Shown: positions 29,299 through 37,860 of the stretch, piece by piece
Position numbering within the stretch: the first letter of the stretch is position 1
How the letters are laid out: each line of letters starts with the position of its first letter
Source of the DNA: an uncultured Collinsella sp.
Lineage (GTDB): Bacteria; Actinomycetota; Coriobacteriia; Coriobacteriales; Coriobacteriaceae
Assembly: GCA_958421655.1 (NCBI GenBank)
Contig: CATZMG010000012.1
Span: 1 to 38,662, forward strand
Direction of reading: 5' to 3'
Length of the DNA stretch: 38,662 nt
Notes under the pieces: generated by a model
What the model was told of the DNA's origin: nothing
The model's database searches: none
The model's input: the letters and a program-made list of their open reading frames with translations, nothing else
Translations under genes and position numbers: made by a program

Positions 29299-30036
29299 AT
29301 GGGCTTCTTTGACAAGATGTTCGAGAAGAAAGAGTGCGCGATTTGCGGTACCGAGCTGGGACTTTCGGGAAAGACCAAAATCAACGAAGGCTACCTGTGC
29401 AAAGAGTGCGCCGGCAAGCTCTCCCCCTACTTTCACGGCTATCGCTCCAGCACCGCGGACGATATCCGCGAGCAACTCGCCTACCGCGAGGCCAATGCCG
29501 AGCGCCTGGCCTCGTTCAACCCCACGCGCACGCTCTCTGCCGGGCGCACCAACATCATGCTCGACGAAGACGCGGGCCTGCTGATCATTACCTCGCAGAG
29601 CCGCTGGCGCGACGCCAACCCCGACATCATCGAGTTCTCGCAGGTACTCGGCTGCGATATGGATATCGACGAGCATCGCACCGAGATCTATCGCGAGACC
29701 AAAGACGGCGAGCGCGAGAGCTATAACCCGCCGCGCTACGACCTGGATTACGACTTCAATCTGACCATCCACGTCAACACGCCGTACTTTACCCAGATCG
29801 ATCTGCGCGTGAACGACTCCACCATCGAGCAGCGCGGTTCCATCGAATACCGCGAGGCCAAGCGCCAGGCAACCGAGGTCCGCGACGCGCTAGTGCAGCT
29901 GCGCCAGGAAACGCGCGACAGCGTCGTGGCCGCCAAGGCCCCCAAGACCGCGGTCACCTGTCCCTTCTGCGGTGCAACCACCATTCCCGATGCCAGCGGG
30001 CGCTGCGAATACTGCGGCGGCGCCATCGGCGCATAG
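29299..30036 (+). CDS. Zinc-finger protein with DUF4428-like N-terminus
   Basis: The 245-residue soluble protein begins with a two-CxxC finger (ECAICGTELG ... LCKECAGKL, residues 13-39) of the DUF4428 type. The middle domain (about 75-190) is a beta-rich region seen after such fingers. A zinc ribbon (TCPFCGATTIPDASGRCEYCGG) ends the protein. GGGAGGCAGCC precedes the ATG. It leads a run of three zinc-ribbon proteins, 24 bp before the next gene. In other bacteria such proteins cluster with PspA or SPFH-domain membrane-stress genes; its exact job is unknown. Confidence 0.82.
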   Translation: MGFFDKMFEKKECAICGTELGLSGKTKINEGYLCKECAGKLSPYFHGYRSSTADDIREQLAYREANAERLASFNPTRTLSAGRTNIMLDEDAGLLIITSQSRWRDANPDIIEFSQVLGCDMDIDEHRTEIYRETKDGERESYNPPRYDLDYDFNLTIHVNTPYFTQIDLRVNDSTIEQRGSIEYREAKRQATEVRDALVQLRQETRDSVVAAKAPKTAVTCPFCGATTIPDASGRCEYCGGAIGA

Positions 30037-30060
30037 CCTGCGGCACGGAAAGGACCGATC

Positions 30061-31371
30061 ATGGCCTTCGAGAGTGTCAACTATCAGTGCCCCGCGTGTG
30101 GCGGCCCCCTTCACTTTGCCAGTGCCGAGCAAAAGCTCGTCTGCGACTACTGCGATTCGCGTTTTGAAGTCGAAGAAGTCGAGGCCCTCTATCGCGAGCG
30201 CCAGGACAAGGCCGATGCCGCAGCCGCGGTCCCCAAGCCTGCTGTCGACGATGCCGTGCAGGAGCTGGCTCAAAACGCCGGCTACATCTGCTCGTCGTGC
30301 GGCGCCGAGCTCGTGTCCGACGGCACCGTCGCCGTCACCACCTGCCCGTACTGCGGCAACTCCGCCGTAGCGCCCGGTCAGCTTTCGGGCGACTTCTCAC
30401 CCGACCTGGTGATCCCGTTTAAACTCGGGCGCGACGACGTCCTGGCCGCCCTTAAGGAACACTACAAGGGCAAGATCTTGCTGCCCAAGAGCTTTGTCAC
30501 CGGCAACCATATCGACGAAGTCCAAGGCGTTTACGTGCCGTTTTGGCTCTACGGCGCCCGCGTAGACGGCGAAGTGTGCTTTGATGCGACCAACGAGACC
30601 GTGACTGAGGAATCCGATCGCACCGTCACGACCACCGACCACTACGATGCCTACCGCAAGGGCAATATCTCGTTTGAGCGCGTACCCGTCGACGGATCGT
30701 CCAAGATGCCCGACGGCCACATGGACGCCATCGAGCCGTTTGACTACGACGCGCTGCGCCCGTTCTCGGTCGCGTATATGCCCGGCTACATCGCCAACCG
30801 CTACGACGAGGATTGCGAGACCTGCAAGGCGCGCGCCGAGCGTCGTATGGAAGAAAGTACGATCTCGGCCCTGCGCGAGACCGTCGTCGACGAATATGAC
30901 GATGCCACGGTCGAAAGCAAGCAGCTCGACTACACCTGGGAAGACAGCGACTACGCTCTGTTTCCCGTGTGGATGCTTTCCACCTCGTGGAACGGCAAGA
31001 GCTACCTGTTCGCCATGAACGGCCAGACCGGTCGCATGGTCGGCGAGCTCCCCTGCTCCAAGCCCAAGCTCGCCATCGCCTCGGTGCTGTTCTTTGTGAT
31101 CGGGTTTGTCCTCTCCCAGATTCTCTTTATGGGTGGGAATGCCTTCGATCCGGACTACCTCACTTTTGACGTCGAGGGCATCCTCATCAACATCGTCGCG
31201 CCGTTGATCATCGTGGTCATCGCAGACGTGCTGCTGGTGAGCCAGCTCAAGACGGCCAACGAGGCCACCCACGCCGATTGCTACTGTGGCGAGCTCGACC
31301 TGACCGAGAAGCACGACGCCTTCAGCCACACCGAGACCACCGTTGTCATGAAGGACAACAAGGACGATTAG
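30061..31371 (+). CDS. YdjG-like zinc-ribbon membrane protein
   Basis: The 436-residue protein starts with a TFIIB-type zinc ribbon (YQCPACGGPL ... LVCDYCDSRF), followed by a second ribbon (YICSSCGAEL ... TTCPYCGNS, about 76-100). A large soluble domain follows (YVPFWLYGARVDGEV; YMPGYIANRYDEDCETCKAR). Two membrane helices lie near the C-terminus (IASVLFFVIGFVLSQILF and INIVAPLIIVVIADVLLV). The order matches B. subtilis YdjG, part of the pspA-ydjG-ydjH-ydjI operon. The next gene encodes a YdjI-like protein, which strengthens the call. The molecular function is not established; membrane-stress handling is inferred. Confidence 0.82.
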   Translation: MAFESVNYQCPACGGPLHFASAEQKLVCDYCDSRFEVEEVEALYRERQDKADAAAAVPKPAVDDAVQELAQNAGYICSSCGAELVSDGTVAVTTCPYCGNSAVAPGQLSGDFSPDLVIPFKLGRDDVLAALKEHYKGKILLPKSFVTGNHIDEVQGVYVPFWLYGARVDGEVCFDATNETVTEESDRTVTTTDHYDAYRKGNISFERVPVDGSSKMPDGHMDAIEPFDYDALRPFSVAYMPGYIANRYDEDCETCKARAERRMEESTISALRETVVDEYDDATVESKQLDYTWEDSDYALFPVWMLSTSWNGKSYLFAMNGQTGRMVGELPCSKPKLAIASVLFFVIGFVLSQILFMGGNAFDPDYLTFDVEGILINIVAPLIIVVIADVLLVSQLKTANEATHADCYCGELDLTEKHDAFSHTETTVVMKDNKDD

Positions 31372-31419
31372 CCATTCTGACCAATACCACCCGGCCTTTG
31401 ACGAGAAAGGAAGATCACC

Positions 31420-32661
31420 ATGGGACTCTTGAGAGCTGGATTGGGAGCTGCCGGCGGCGTCATGGCCGACCAGTGGAAAGAATTTATCTATTGCGAATCG
31501 ATGCCCGCTGACGTCTTAGCCTGCAAGGGCAGCAAGCGCACCGGCGGTCGCAGCTCCAACACGCGCGGCGAGGACAACGTTATCTCCAACGGCTCGGTCA
31601 TCGCCGTCAACGACGGCCAGGGCATGCTCGTGGTGCAAAACGGCAAGATCATCGAGGTCGCGCTGGAGCCTGGCGAGTTTGTCTTTGACACCGGCAGCGA
31701 GCCGAGCGTCTTCAGCGGCAACCTGGGCGACTCCATCAAGGAGACGTTCGCCAATATCGGCAGCCGTTTTACCTTTGGCGGCGACGCGGGCAAGGACCAG
31801 CGCGTCTACTTTATCAACACCAAGGAGATCATCGGCAACAAGTACGGCACCGCCTCGCCTGTGCCCTTCCGCGTGGTCGATAACAACATTGGCCTGGACG
31901 TCGACATCTCCGTGCGCTGCAACGGCGAGTATTCGTACCGCATCACCAACCCGCTGCTGTTTTACACCAACGTGTGCGGCAACGTGACCGATAGCTACAC
32001 GCGCGATAAGATCGACAGCCAGCTTAAGTCCGAGCTGCTCACCGCCCTGCAGCCCGCCTTTGCCAAGATCTCGGAGATGGGCATCCGCTACAGCGCCATC
32101 CCCGGCCACACCACCGAGCTCGCCCGTGCACTCAACGAAGTCCTCTCTGCCGACTGGCGCGACCTGCGCGGCGTCGAGATCGTGAGCTTTGGCGTCAACT
32201 CCATCGCCGCCTCGCAAGAGGACGAGCAAATGATCAAGGACCTGCAGAAGGCCGCGGTCATGCGCGATCCCACCATGGCAGCCGCCAACATCGCCAGCGC
32301 CCAGAGCGATGCGATGCGCGCAGCAGCCGCCAACCCCAACGGCGCGATGGCAGGCTTTATGGGCATGGGCATGGCAGGTGGCATGGGCGGCATGAATGCC
32401 AGCCAGCTGTTCGCCGCCGGCCAGGCACAGCAGCAAGCTGCCCCACAGCCGACTCCGACACCCGCCCCCGCACCGGCTCCTGCCGCTGCCCCCGCGGCCG
32501 GCACGTGGACCTGCAGTTGCGGTGCCACCAACACCGGCAAGTTCTGCCCCGAGTGTGGCAGTCCCGCACCCGCCCCGGCACCGACCAAGTGGTTCTGCCC
32601 CAACTGCGGCAGCGAAAACGGCGGCAAGTTCTGCAGCAACTGCGGAACACCCAGGCCCTAG
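31420..32661 (+). CDS. YdjI-like SPFH-domain protein with C-terminal zinc ribbons
   Basis: The 413-residue protein has an SPFH/band-7-like domain (about residues 35-290) with the strand pattern YFINTKEIIGNKYGT ... VPFRVVDNNIGLDVDISVRC, often labelled virion core protein-like. A Met/Gly-rich segment (GMGMAGGMGGM) and a Pro/Ala linker lead to two zinc ribbons (CSCGATNTGKFCPECG and CPNCGSENGGKFCSNCG). B. subtilis YdjI has the same build and works with PspA at the membrane. No pspA gene is present here. AAAGGAAG precedes the ATG. It is 48 bp after the YdjG-like gene. Confidence 0.86.
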   Translation: MGLLRAGLGAAGGVMADQWKEFIYCESMPADVLACKGSKRTGGRSSNTRGEDNVISNGSVIAVNDGQGMLVVQNGKIIEVALEPGEFVFDTGSEPSVFSGNLGDSIKETFANIGSRFTFGGDAGKDQRVYFINTKEIIGNKYGTASPVPFRVVDNNIGLDVDISVRCNGEYSYRITNPLLFYTNVCGNVTDSYTRDKIDSQLKSELLTALQPAFAKISEMGIRYSAIPGHTTELARALNEVLSADWRDLRGVEIVSFGVNSIAASQEDEQMIKDLQKAAVMRDPTMAAANIASAQSDAMRAAAANPNGAMAGFMGMGMAGGMGGMNASQLFAAGQAQQQAAPQPTPTPAPAPAPAAAPAAGTWTCSCGATNTGKFCPECGSPAPAPAPTKWFCPNCGSENGGKFCSNCGTPRP

Positions 32662-32742
32662 CCCCTCTACCTGGTAATTGGCGGGGAGGTCCGCCACCCC
32701 CGCATTTGCTTCTATGGGTTTCGTTCGATAAAGGAGGACACC

Positions 32743-33585
32743 ATGAAGACAACGTTCAAAAAGTCCGTACTCGCATTCCTGACATGCGTCCTGGCGCTCG
32801 CCTTTGCCCTGACGGGCTGCAGCGGCGGCGGCAAGGACCCCAAGGCCAACTTTGTCGGCAGCTGGCAGTACTCGGGTGGAACCTTGGACGGCGAAGAGCT
32901 CACCGATGAGTACATGGATATGCTCAAGGAGTGGGGCCTCAACTGTATCCTGATCCTCGACGAAGACGGCACGGGCGTCCTCGACATGTTCCTTGAGGTC
33001 GCCGACCTGAAATGGGAGGCCAAGGACGCCACCACCGTAACGATTACCGCCGAAGATGAGTCGCACGACCTGAAGCTCAAAGACGACAAGCTCGTCCTTG
33101 AGGTGGACGGCGACAAGCTCATCTTTACCAAGTCCGACAAGGACCTGTCCGGCACGGTGAAGAAGGATCGCGAGGCGGCCGAGAAGGAAGAAGAGATCGA
33201 TGAGGCCGTCGAAGACGACGACGTCCAGAGCATCGAAATCTCCCCCGCCGTCACCGTCGCCGATGACGACCTGTGCACCATCACCATCACCGAGAAGTTC
33301 AAGGACGACTGGGGTGACATCGGCTTTGTTGTTAACATCACCAACAAGAGCGACAAGGACCTGACCTTCTACGCTCCCTCCGGCAAGACCAACGTCAACG
33401 GCACCATGAAGGAACCCTGGTTCTCGGCTCACCTGATGCCCGGCACCAACGCCACTGAGGAATTCACATTCTCGAGCGGCGAGCTTGACAGCCTTGACGA
33501 CCTGGTCAACACGACCATCGGCATCGACGCCTACCTGACCGATTCCTACGAGGACGTCGCCTCTTACAGCGCAACCATCGCGTAG
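32743..33585 (+). CDS. Lipoprotein with two beta-rich domains
   Basis: The 280-residue secreted protein has a signal peptide with lipobox LTGC (Cys26). A first domain (about 33-130) starts NFVGSWQYSGGTLDGEEL and has the GSW opening and beta pattern of small lipocalin-like lipoproteins. An acidic coiled stretch (about 140-165) links to a second Ig-like domain resembling DUF5067 (VNITNKSDKDLTFYAPSG). AAAGGAGG gives a strong ribosome-binding site. It follows the SPFH gene by 81 bp and is followed by a strong terminator, so it probably ends that operon. The ligand or partner is unknown. Confidence 0.82.
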   Translation: MKTTFKKSVLAFLTCVLALAFALTGCSGGGKDPKANFVGSWQYSGGTLDGEELTDEYMDMLKEWGLNCILILDEDGTGVLDMFLEVADLKWEAKDATTVTITAEDESHDLKLKDDKLVLEVDGDKLIFTKSDKDLSGTVKKDREAAEKEEEIDEAVEDDDVQSIEISPAVTVADDDLCTITITEKFKDDWGDIGFVVNITNKSDKDLTFYAPSGKTNVNGTMKEPWFSAHLMPGTNATEEFTFSSGELDSLDDLVNTTIGIDAYLTDSYEDVASYSATIA

Positions 33586-33635
33586 CGGCAGACCACGACA
33601 GCCGCGGATTGGCGGACGCATCCGCGCACACCAGA

Positions 33636-33675
33636 CGGGGCCGCAGGAGTTAATCCTGCGGCCCCGCCGTTTTTA
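33636..33675 (+). terminator. Strong rho-independent terminator ending the zinc-ribbon/SPFH operon
   Basis: A perfect 13-bp stem (CGGGGCCGCAGGA, 33636-33648; 33654-33666) with a GTTAA loop is followed by CCG and TTTTT. It also separates this operon from the convergent response regulator gene. Confidence 0.9.
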
Positions 33676-33694
33676 TGCCGATGCGCGACGAGCT

Positions 33695-34315
33695 TTAGCG
33701 CTCCATATTGGGGACGATGCTGCCCTCGGTCACCGCATGCACGGCAAGACGCATGATGTTGTCGTAGCCGGTCTTGCTCAGGATCTCCGAGATGCGACGC
33801 TTGATGGTGCCCTCGCTCATAAACAGCTCGGCCGCGATCTCGCGACGGCTTTTGCCCTCGCAGGCAAGGCGCAAAATCGATAGCTCGACATCGTCGAGAG
33901 CTGCCGTGCCCGAAAAAATGCTCTCGGGCGGTTTGGGAAACGTGCAATAGCCCGCCAGCGTGGAGCGCATCACGGCGAACAGCTCGTCGATACCGACGTT
34001 CTTGTACACAAAGCTATCGACGCCCGCCTCGCGCGCCTGATCGACAAAGGTGATCTCGGGCATGCCGGTCATGATAATGATGCGACACTCGGGCAGCTGC
34101 TCCTTGATACGCGCCGCCGCCACGATGCCGTTGGAATCATGCTCGGTGCATACGTCCATCAGTATCATGTCCGGGCGCTCCTTGAGCGCGACACCTAAGG
34201 CCTCGGAGGCATCGGCGATGGCGGCAACAACAGTCATATCGGGCTGGTCGCCAACGGAGCGCGCCAGGCTCTCGCGCAGAATGGCCTGGTCTTCGACGAT
34301 CAACACGCGGATCAT
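33695..34315 (-). CDS. NarL/LuxR-type response regulator
   Basis: The 206-residue protein has a receiver domain with the acidic pair in VEDQ, phospho-acceptor Asp54 in ILMDVC, and Lys in FVYKNVG. A LuxR-type helix-turn-helix follows (LSILRLACEGKSRREIAAEL, then SEGTIKRRISEIL). It overlaps the kinase gene by 4 nt (ATGA), so they are coupled. Targets are unknown; the convergent stress-like operon next door is a candidate only by position. Confidence 0.93.
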   Translation of the reverse strand: MIRVLIVEDQAILRESLARSVGDQPDMTVVAAIADASEALGVALKERPDMILMDVCTEHDSNGIVAAARIKEQLPECRIIIMTGMPEITFVDQAREAGVDSFVYKNVGIDELFAVMRSTLAGYCTFPKPPESIFSGTAALDDVELSILRLACEGKSRREIAAELFMSEGTIKRRISEILSKTGYDNIMRLAVHAVTEGSIVPNMER

Positions 34316-35811
34316 GAGCTTCTCCTTTGGGACGTGGCGTTGGCGTTAAGCGGAATGGATACCGTAAGCGTAAAGGGTGGGGCGGCGTGGACCTCTAGGC
34401 TGCCACCCAGATTCTGTGCGACATGCCTCATACCAGGGATACCCGTTCCCTCGCGATACGATACGGGGGCTGGCGCGCCGTCATTAGAGATGGTCATGCG
34501 CGCGATGTCGCATCCGTTCGACTCCTCCTGCCACAGGTGCACATGGACCTGGTGGGCCTGCGCGTGCTTGGTGGCGTTGGTCGAGGCCTCGCGGATAATC
34601 TGCAAAAAGGCCGCCGCGACACGCGCGTCCTCAGGCAGCGCACCCTCAACATCGATCTGCACACTCACCAGGCCAAAAGCATGGACGATATCACCAAGCT
34701 GCTCCGCCGGCTCGCTGTCGCCGCCGCTGCGCAAGTCGTCGGAGATTGAGCGCAGCAGCGGATCGATCTGCTCGAGCGACTCGTCGTCAAGGCGACCCTC
34801 CTCCAAATAGCGATGAAGGATGGACAGGCGCTGCCCGATCACGTCGTGCACGCGGGCGCGCATGCGCAGGTAGGCAGCATTGTCGGCGACCTTTTTGACC
34901 TCTTCGATCTGCGCTTGAAGTTCTTGGCCCGCAAGCTCGAGCAGTCGGTTGGCATGCGCCAGGCGGTCATGAGCATGCGCGCACTCTGTCACATCAAGAC
35001 CGATAATGCGCTCGAACGAACGGCCCGAAACCATAACACGATCGCACACAAATAGGCGAATCTCGGCGGGAGAGACCTCGACCACCGCACGCGCCTCACC
35101 AAAGCGGTCCAGATTAATCCGCACACGGTTCCTGCTGCTTTCGGGCATTTGCATGCTAAGTTTGCGCAGGTCGTTCCATGTGCTGCTCATGTCGCGCAGA
35201 TCGGTTGGCATATGAAGTTCCACCAGATTTTTGCGCATGCAGCGGTTCATGAGCAGCGGACGGCCCCTCGGGTCTAGATACAGGATGCCCACGGGAATCA
35301 CGTTGATGGTTTCAATCGTCGAGAATGCGGTGATATCCTCCTGGCGGTTACGGACGTCCATCAAGAGCGCCGCGATGGAACGGAACAGGAAGAACGCTCC
35401 CTCTGCGATAAGGACAACGGTCCACGCCGAGCCCATGGCAAAAACCACCGGCGGTGTAACAGCGACAACAAGCAGCAGCTCGACCAGCATGACGGGGCGA
35501 CGATAGTGCACCATAAGCACCACGCCATAGGCAAAGATCGCGGCATTGAGCCACAACGCTCCGCCCATTGCCCTGGCGCAAACGTCAAGCGGCGCCACCA
35601 GATACGAGCCAGACGACGCGAATAAGATGAGCGCCGAAATCATCAGGTGAAGCACAAGGCTCGCCTCGTAGGCGCAAATCACCTTACGGTTATAGGACGA
35701 GCGGCGCGATGCGATGAGCGGGACGTGGATCGTCTGCAGACACGCAGCCAGGGCAAAGACAACATCGAGCGCAACAATTTGGGGAAGGATGAGCGAAATC
35801 TGCATCGTCAC
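34312..35811 (-). CDS. Membrane sensor histidine kinase (HisKA_3 type)
   Basis: The 499-residue protein has about six hydrophobic segments (residues 5-150), then a PAS-like domain (about 165-275, beginning VIPVGILYLDPRGRPLL), a coiled coil, and the HisKA_3 dimerisation helix with phospho-acceptor His322 in RVHDVIGQRLSILH. The ATPase domain shows the N-box EASTNATKHAQA and the G-box GTGIPGMRHVAQNLGG. It overlaps both its neighbours by 4 nt, which indicates a single coupled operon with the 7TM protein before it and the regulator after it. Confidence 0.92.
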   Translation of the reverse strand: MTMQISLILPQIVALDVVFALAACLQTIHVPLIASRRSSYNRKVICAYEASLVLHLMISALILFASSGSYLVAPLDVCARAMGGALWLNAAIFAYGVVLMVHYRRPVMLVELLLVVAVTPPVVFAMGSAWTVVLIAEGAFFLFRSIAALLMDVRNRQEDITAFSTIETINVIPVGILYLDPRGRPLLMNRCMRKNLVELHMPTDLRDMSSTWNDLRKLSMQMPESSRNRVRINLDRFGEARAVVEVSPAEIRLFVCDRVMVSGRSFERIIGLDVTECAHAHDRLAHANRLLELAGQELQAQIEEVKKVADNAAYLRMRARVHDVIGQRLSILHRYLEEGRLDDESLEQIDPLLRSISDDLRSGGDSEPAEQLGDIVHAFGLVSVQIDVEGALPEDARVAAAFLQIIREASTNATKHAQAHQVHVHLWQEESNGCDIARMTISNDGAPAPVSYREGTGIPGMRHVAQNLGGSLEVHAAPPFTLTVSIPLNANATSQRRSS

Positions 35812-37691
35812 TCACCCGCCCTCGGCATCAAGACGATCATGCGCAGCTGGCCGGGCTCGCCCTCAAAGCGGTATGCCACGTTGCGCCCTTGCAGAGCGCT
35901 TTCGAGCTCTTGCGCAGCGGGCGTCTGCGAAAGATCTTCATCATCGTTGGAAAATAACGTGGCACGCAGCTCGACACTGCATCGGTCATGGTCGCCCAAG
36001 TGATACATAAGCGCCGGATGGTCGGTGGTGTAGGCAAAAAACGCAAAGTCGTACACGCAGTCGTACAGGGCGCTTACCGTACTGGCGTGCAAAGGGCGCC
36101 GTATGGCGATAATCGAGGCGCAATCGATATCGATGGTGCGCAGGTCGCTTGCGAGCTCGTTGGCAATGAGCTGAATGCGGTCGCGATCAAAACCGCTCTC
36201 CCCATGCTGTGCCAACGTGAGCGACCCCTTGCGCTTGCAATAGGCGACGAGCATCTTGGCGCGCTGCAGCATGCGGTAACGCTCGTGCGAAGACGCTTCA
36301 TCGGTCAACGGCGGCAGCGAGCTCAGTAGGTCGTACATCCCTTCGAGCGCGCGGGCAAGCGCTTGGTCCACGTCTTGGACCAGCAAGGTCTCGGCCTCTT
36401 GATCTGCCAAATGCGTCTTAAGGTCGTAGTCGGCGGCGAGCAGCTCATTTTGACGCTGCAACTCCATGCGACGATGTGCCAGTTCACGGTTAAGCTCGTT
36501 GAGCTCCGACACGTCTTGGGCAAGCAGCGCCAATCCACCCAGCAGCGGAAAGGCGCGATACATTACATCGGGATCGGACGCCACGGCAAAGGCATGAGCG
36601 CGCCCGTGCTCCTGGGTCCGCAACTCCTCGCGCACGCCTACCGGCATTGGCTTTGACACTGGCGTGGCATAGGCCTCCTGCAAGTCGCGCGTTAGAACTT
36701 TGAGGTCGAACGGCAAGGTGTCGAAGATGCCAGCTATGTCGTGATACGACGGAATGACACCGCAATCGAGACAGATTTCCATCGCCACCACGCACAGGAC
36801 GCAATAGACGAGCGAAAAGTTGAGCCTCCATGCCCAGGGCACGCGCAACGCATATGAGATGGCAAAGAATGCGCCACCCAGCAGTACGAGCGCCGCCGTG
36901 CCCGAGAAACGCTGGATGCGAAAGGACGAGGACCGACCAATCAGGATAAAAAAGGCCACGAAGTCAAAGGCCGTCCACACGAGGACGGCGAAATAACCCC
37001 AGCCGTACGTGTAATCGTTGCTCCAGGTGTCGCTTGTACGGTCAAAGCGGAAGACCTGCTGGTGAAAATCGTTGGTGAGCACAAATCCGATAAGCAGGAT
37101 AGCCATAATCCACAGCGCAGCGCAGTAGCGGCGACCCAGGCGGTGTTGCTCCAGGCCCGCAAGGCGCAGACCACACAACTGGTAGAGCAGCGGAATGAGC
37201 GTCATGGGCACGTAGTACAGGTACCACAGCACGGTGGCATAGAACGGCGTGAACGACTTGTACTTGAGAATGACTTCGATCATCCACAGGGCGCAGATGG
37301 TGGCGATGGCAACAAGACGGCGGCGCAACACATAGTCCAAACAGCGCAGATAGACCGATACGCCCCAGATCGAAAATGCAATTGCGGCAACAAGCAACGG
37401 CAGAGAGCTCGAATGGACGAGCGCATCCACGACCTCTTCGGACACCTCGCTATAGGCGGGCACGGCGTTAGAAAGTTTGGGGTCGAAGGCGAACAGCGCC
37501 GGCAAGACTGCCAAAAGCATGAGGAACATCGCGGTGATGACACCGGCGATAGCAAAGACGCGGTGGCGGTACACCTGATGTGTTATGCCAACGAGGAATC
37601 GCGGCATGGCGAAGAGCCTGCCGCCCCTGGGATCCGCCACGGGTGCGGATCGGGCGGCCGCGTTGCCGATATGTCGCTCGCGGGTACCCAT
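35808..37691 (-). CDS. 7TM sensor protein with a degenerate kinase-like C-terminus
   Basis: The 627-residue protein has about eight to nine hydrophobic segments up to about residue 310, like histidine kinases with a 7TM N-terminal region. A coiled coil follows (about 405-450, HRRMELQRQNELLAADYD). Its C-terminus (YRMLQRAKMLVAYCKRKGSL, then YDCVYDFAFFAYTTDHPALM) aligns in layout with GHKL kinases, but no phospho-acceptor His, N-box or glycine-rich G-box can be found. It probably modulates the authentic kinase encoded next. The ATG at 37691 has no ribosome-binding site; a later ATG at 37607 also lacks one. A -10-like TACACT only 10 bp before 37691 raises the option of leaderless translation. Confidence 0.78.
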   Translation of the reverse strand: MGTRERHIGNAAARSAPVADPRGGRLFAMPRFLVGITHQVYRHRVFAIAGVITAMFLMLLAVLPALFAFDPKLSNAVPAYSEVSEEVVDALVHSSSLPLLVAAIAFSIWGVSVYLRCLDYVLRRRLVAIATICALWMIEVILKYKSFTPFYATVLWYLYYVPMTLIPLLYQLCGLRLAGLEQHRLGRRYCAALWIMAILLIGFVLTNDFHQQVFRFDRTSDTWSNDYTYGWGYFAVLVWTAFDFVAFFILIGRSSSFRIQRFSGTAALVLLGGAFFAISYALRVPWAWRLNFSLVYCVLCVVAMEICLDCGVIPSYHDIAGIFDTLPFDLKVLTRDLQEAYATPVSKPMPVGVREELRTQEHGRAHAFAVASDPDVMYRAFPLLGGLALLAQDVSELNELNRELAHRRMELQRQNELLAADYDLKTHLADQEAETLLVQDVDQALARALEGMYDLLSSLPPLTDEASSHERYRMLQRAKMLVAYCKRKGSLTLAQHGESGFDRDRIQLIANELASDLRTIDIDCASIIAIRRPLHASTVSALYDCVYDFAFFAYTTDHPALMYHLGDHDRCSVELRATLFSNDDEDLSQTPAAQELESALQGRNVAYRFEGEPGQLRMIVLMPRAGE

Positions 37692-37700
37692 AGTGCTTTT

Positions 37701-37706
37701 AGTGTA
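37701..37706 (-). promoter_or_regulatory. -10-like box just upstream of the 7TM gene
   Basis: TACACT on the minus strand ends 9 bp before the ATG at 37691, so transcription would start at or within a few bases of that ATG. No convincing -35 is seen. Confidence 0.25.
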
Positions 37707-37805
37707 CCGACAGGCAGGCTCAAAAAGCGGGCCACATGTCCCAAAATCCGCAGACGGCAAGGCGCCCGGCAGCCTCCCCCGTCTGGCACTTCCCGATATC
37801 TGCCC

Positions 37806-37854
37806 GCCCCAAACCACCGCAAAGGAGACAGGCACCTTTGTGGTGGTTTGGGGC
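37806..37854. repeat. Palindromic repeat family 5 at the end of the DUF4867-like gene
   Basis: Twenty-nt arms at 37806-37825 (starting GCCCCAAACCACC) and 37835-37854 pair with one wobble around a 9-nt loop. The hairpin begins 6 nt beyond the stop of the minus-strand gene at 37861. A shorter relative is in the mgtA leader (24350-24383). The preceding stretch GTCTGGCACTTCCCGATATC (37780-37799) resembles GTCCCTGACACTTCCTGATACC at 21484-21505. Confidence 0.75.
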
Positions 37855-37860
37855 GATGCG

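Noticed and set aside
31516..33621. A 701-codon minus-strand frame opposite the SPFH and lipoprotein genes
   Set aside because: It is antisense to two genes with good ribosome-binding sites; composition is typical of a shadow frame.
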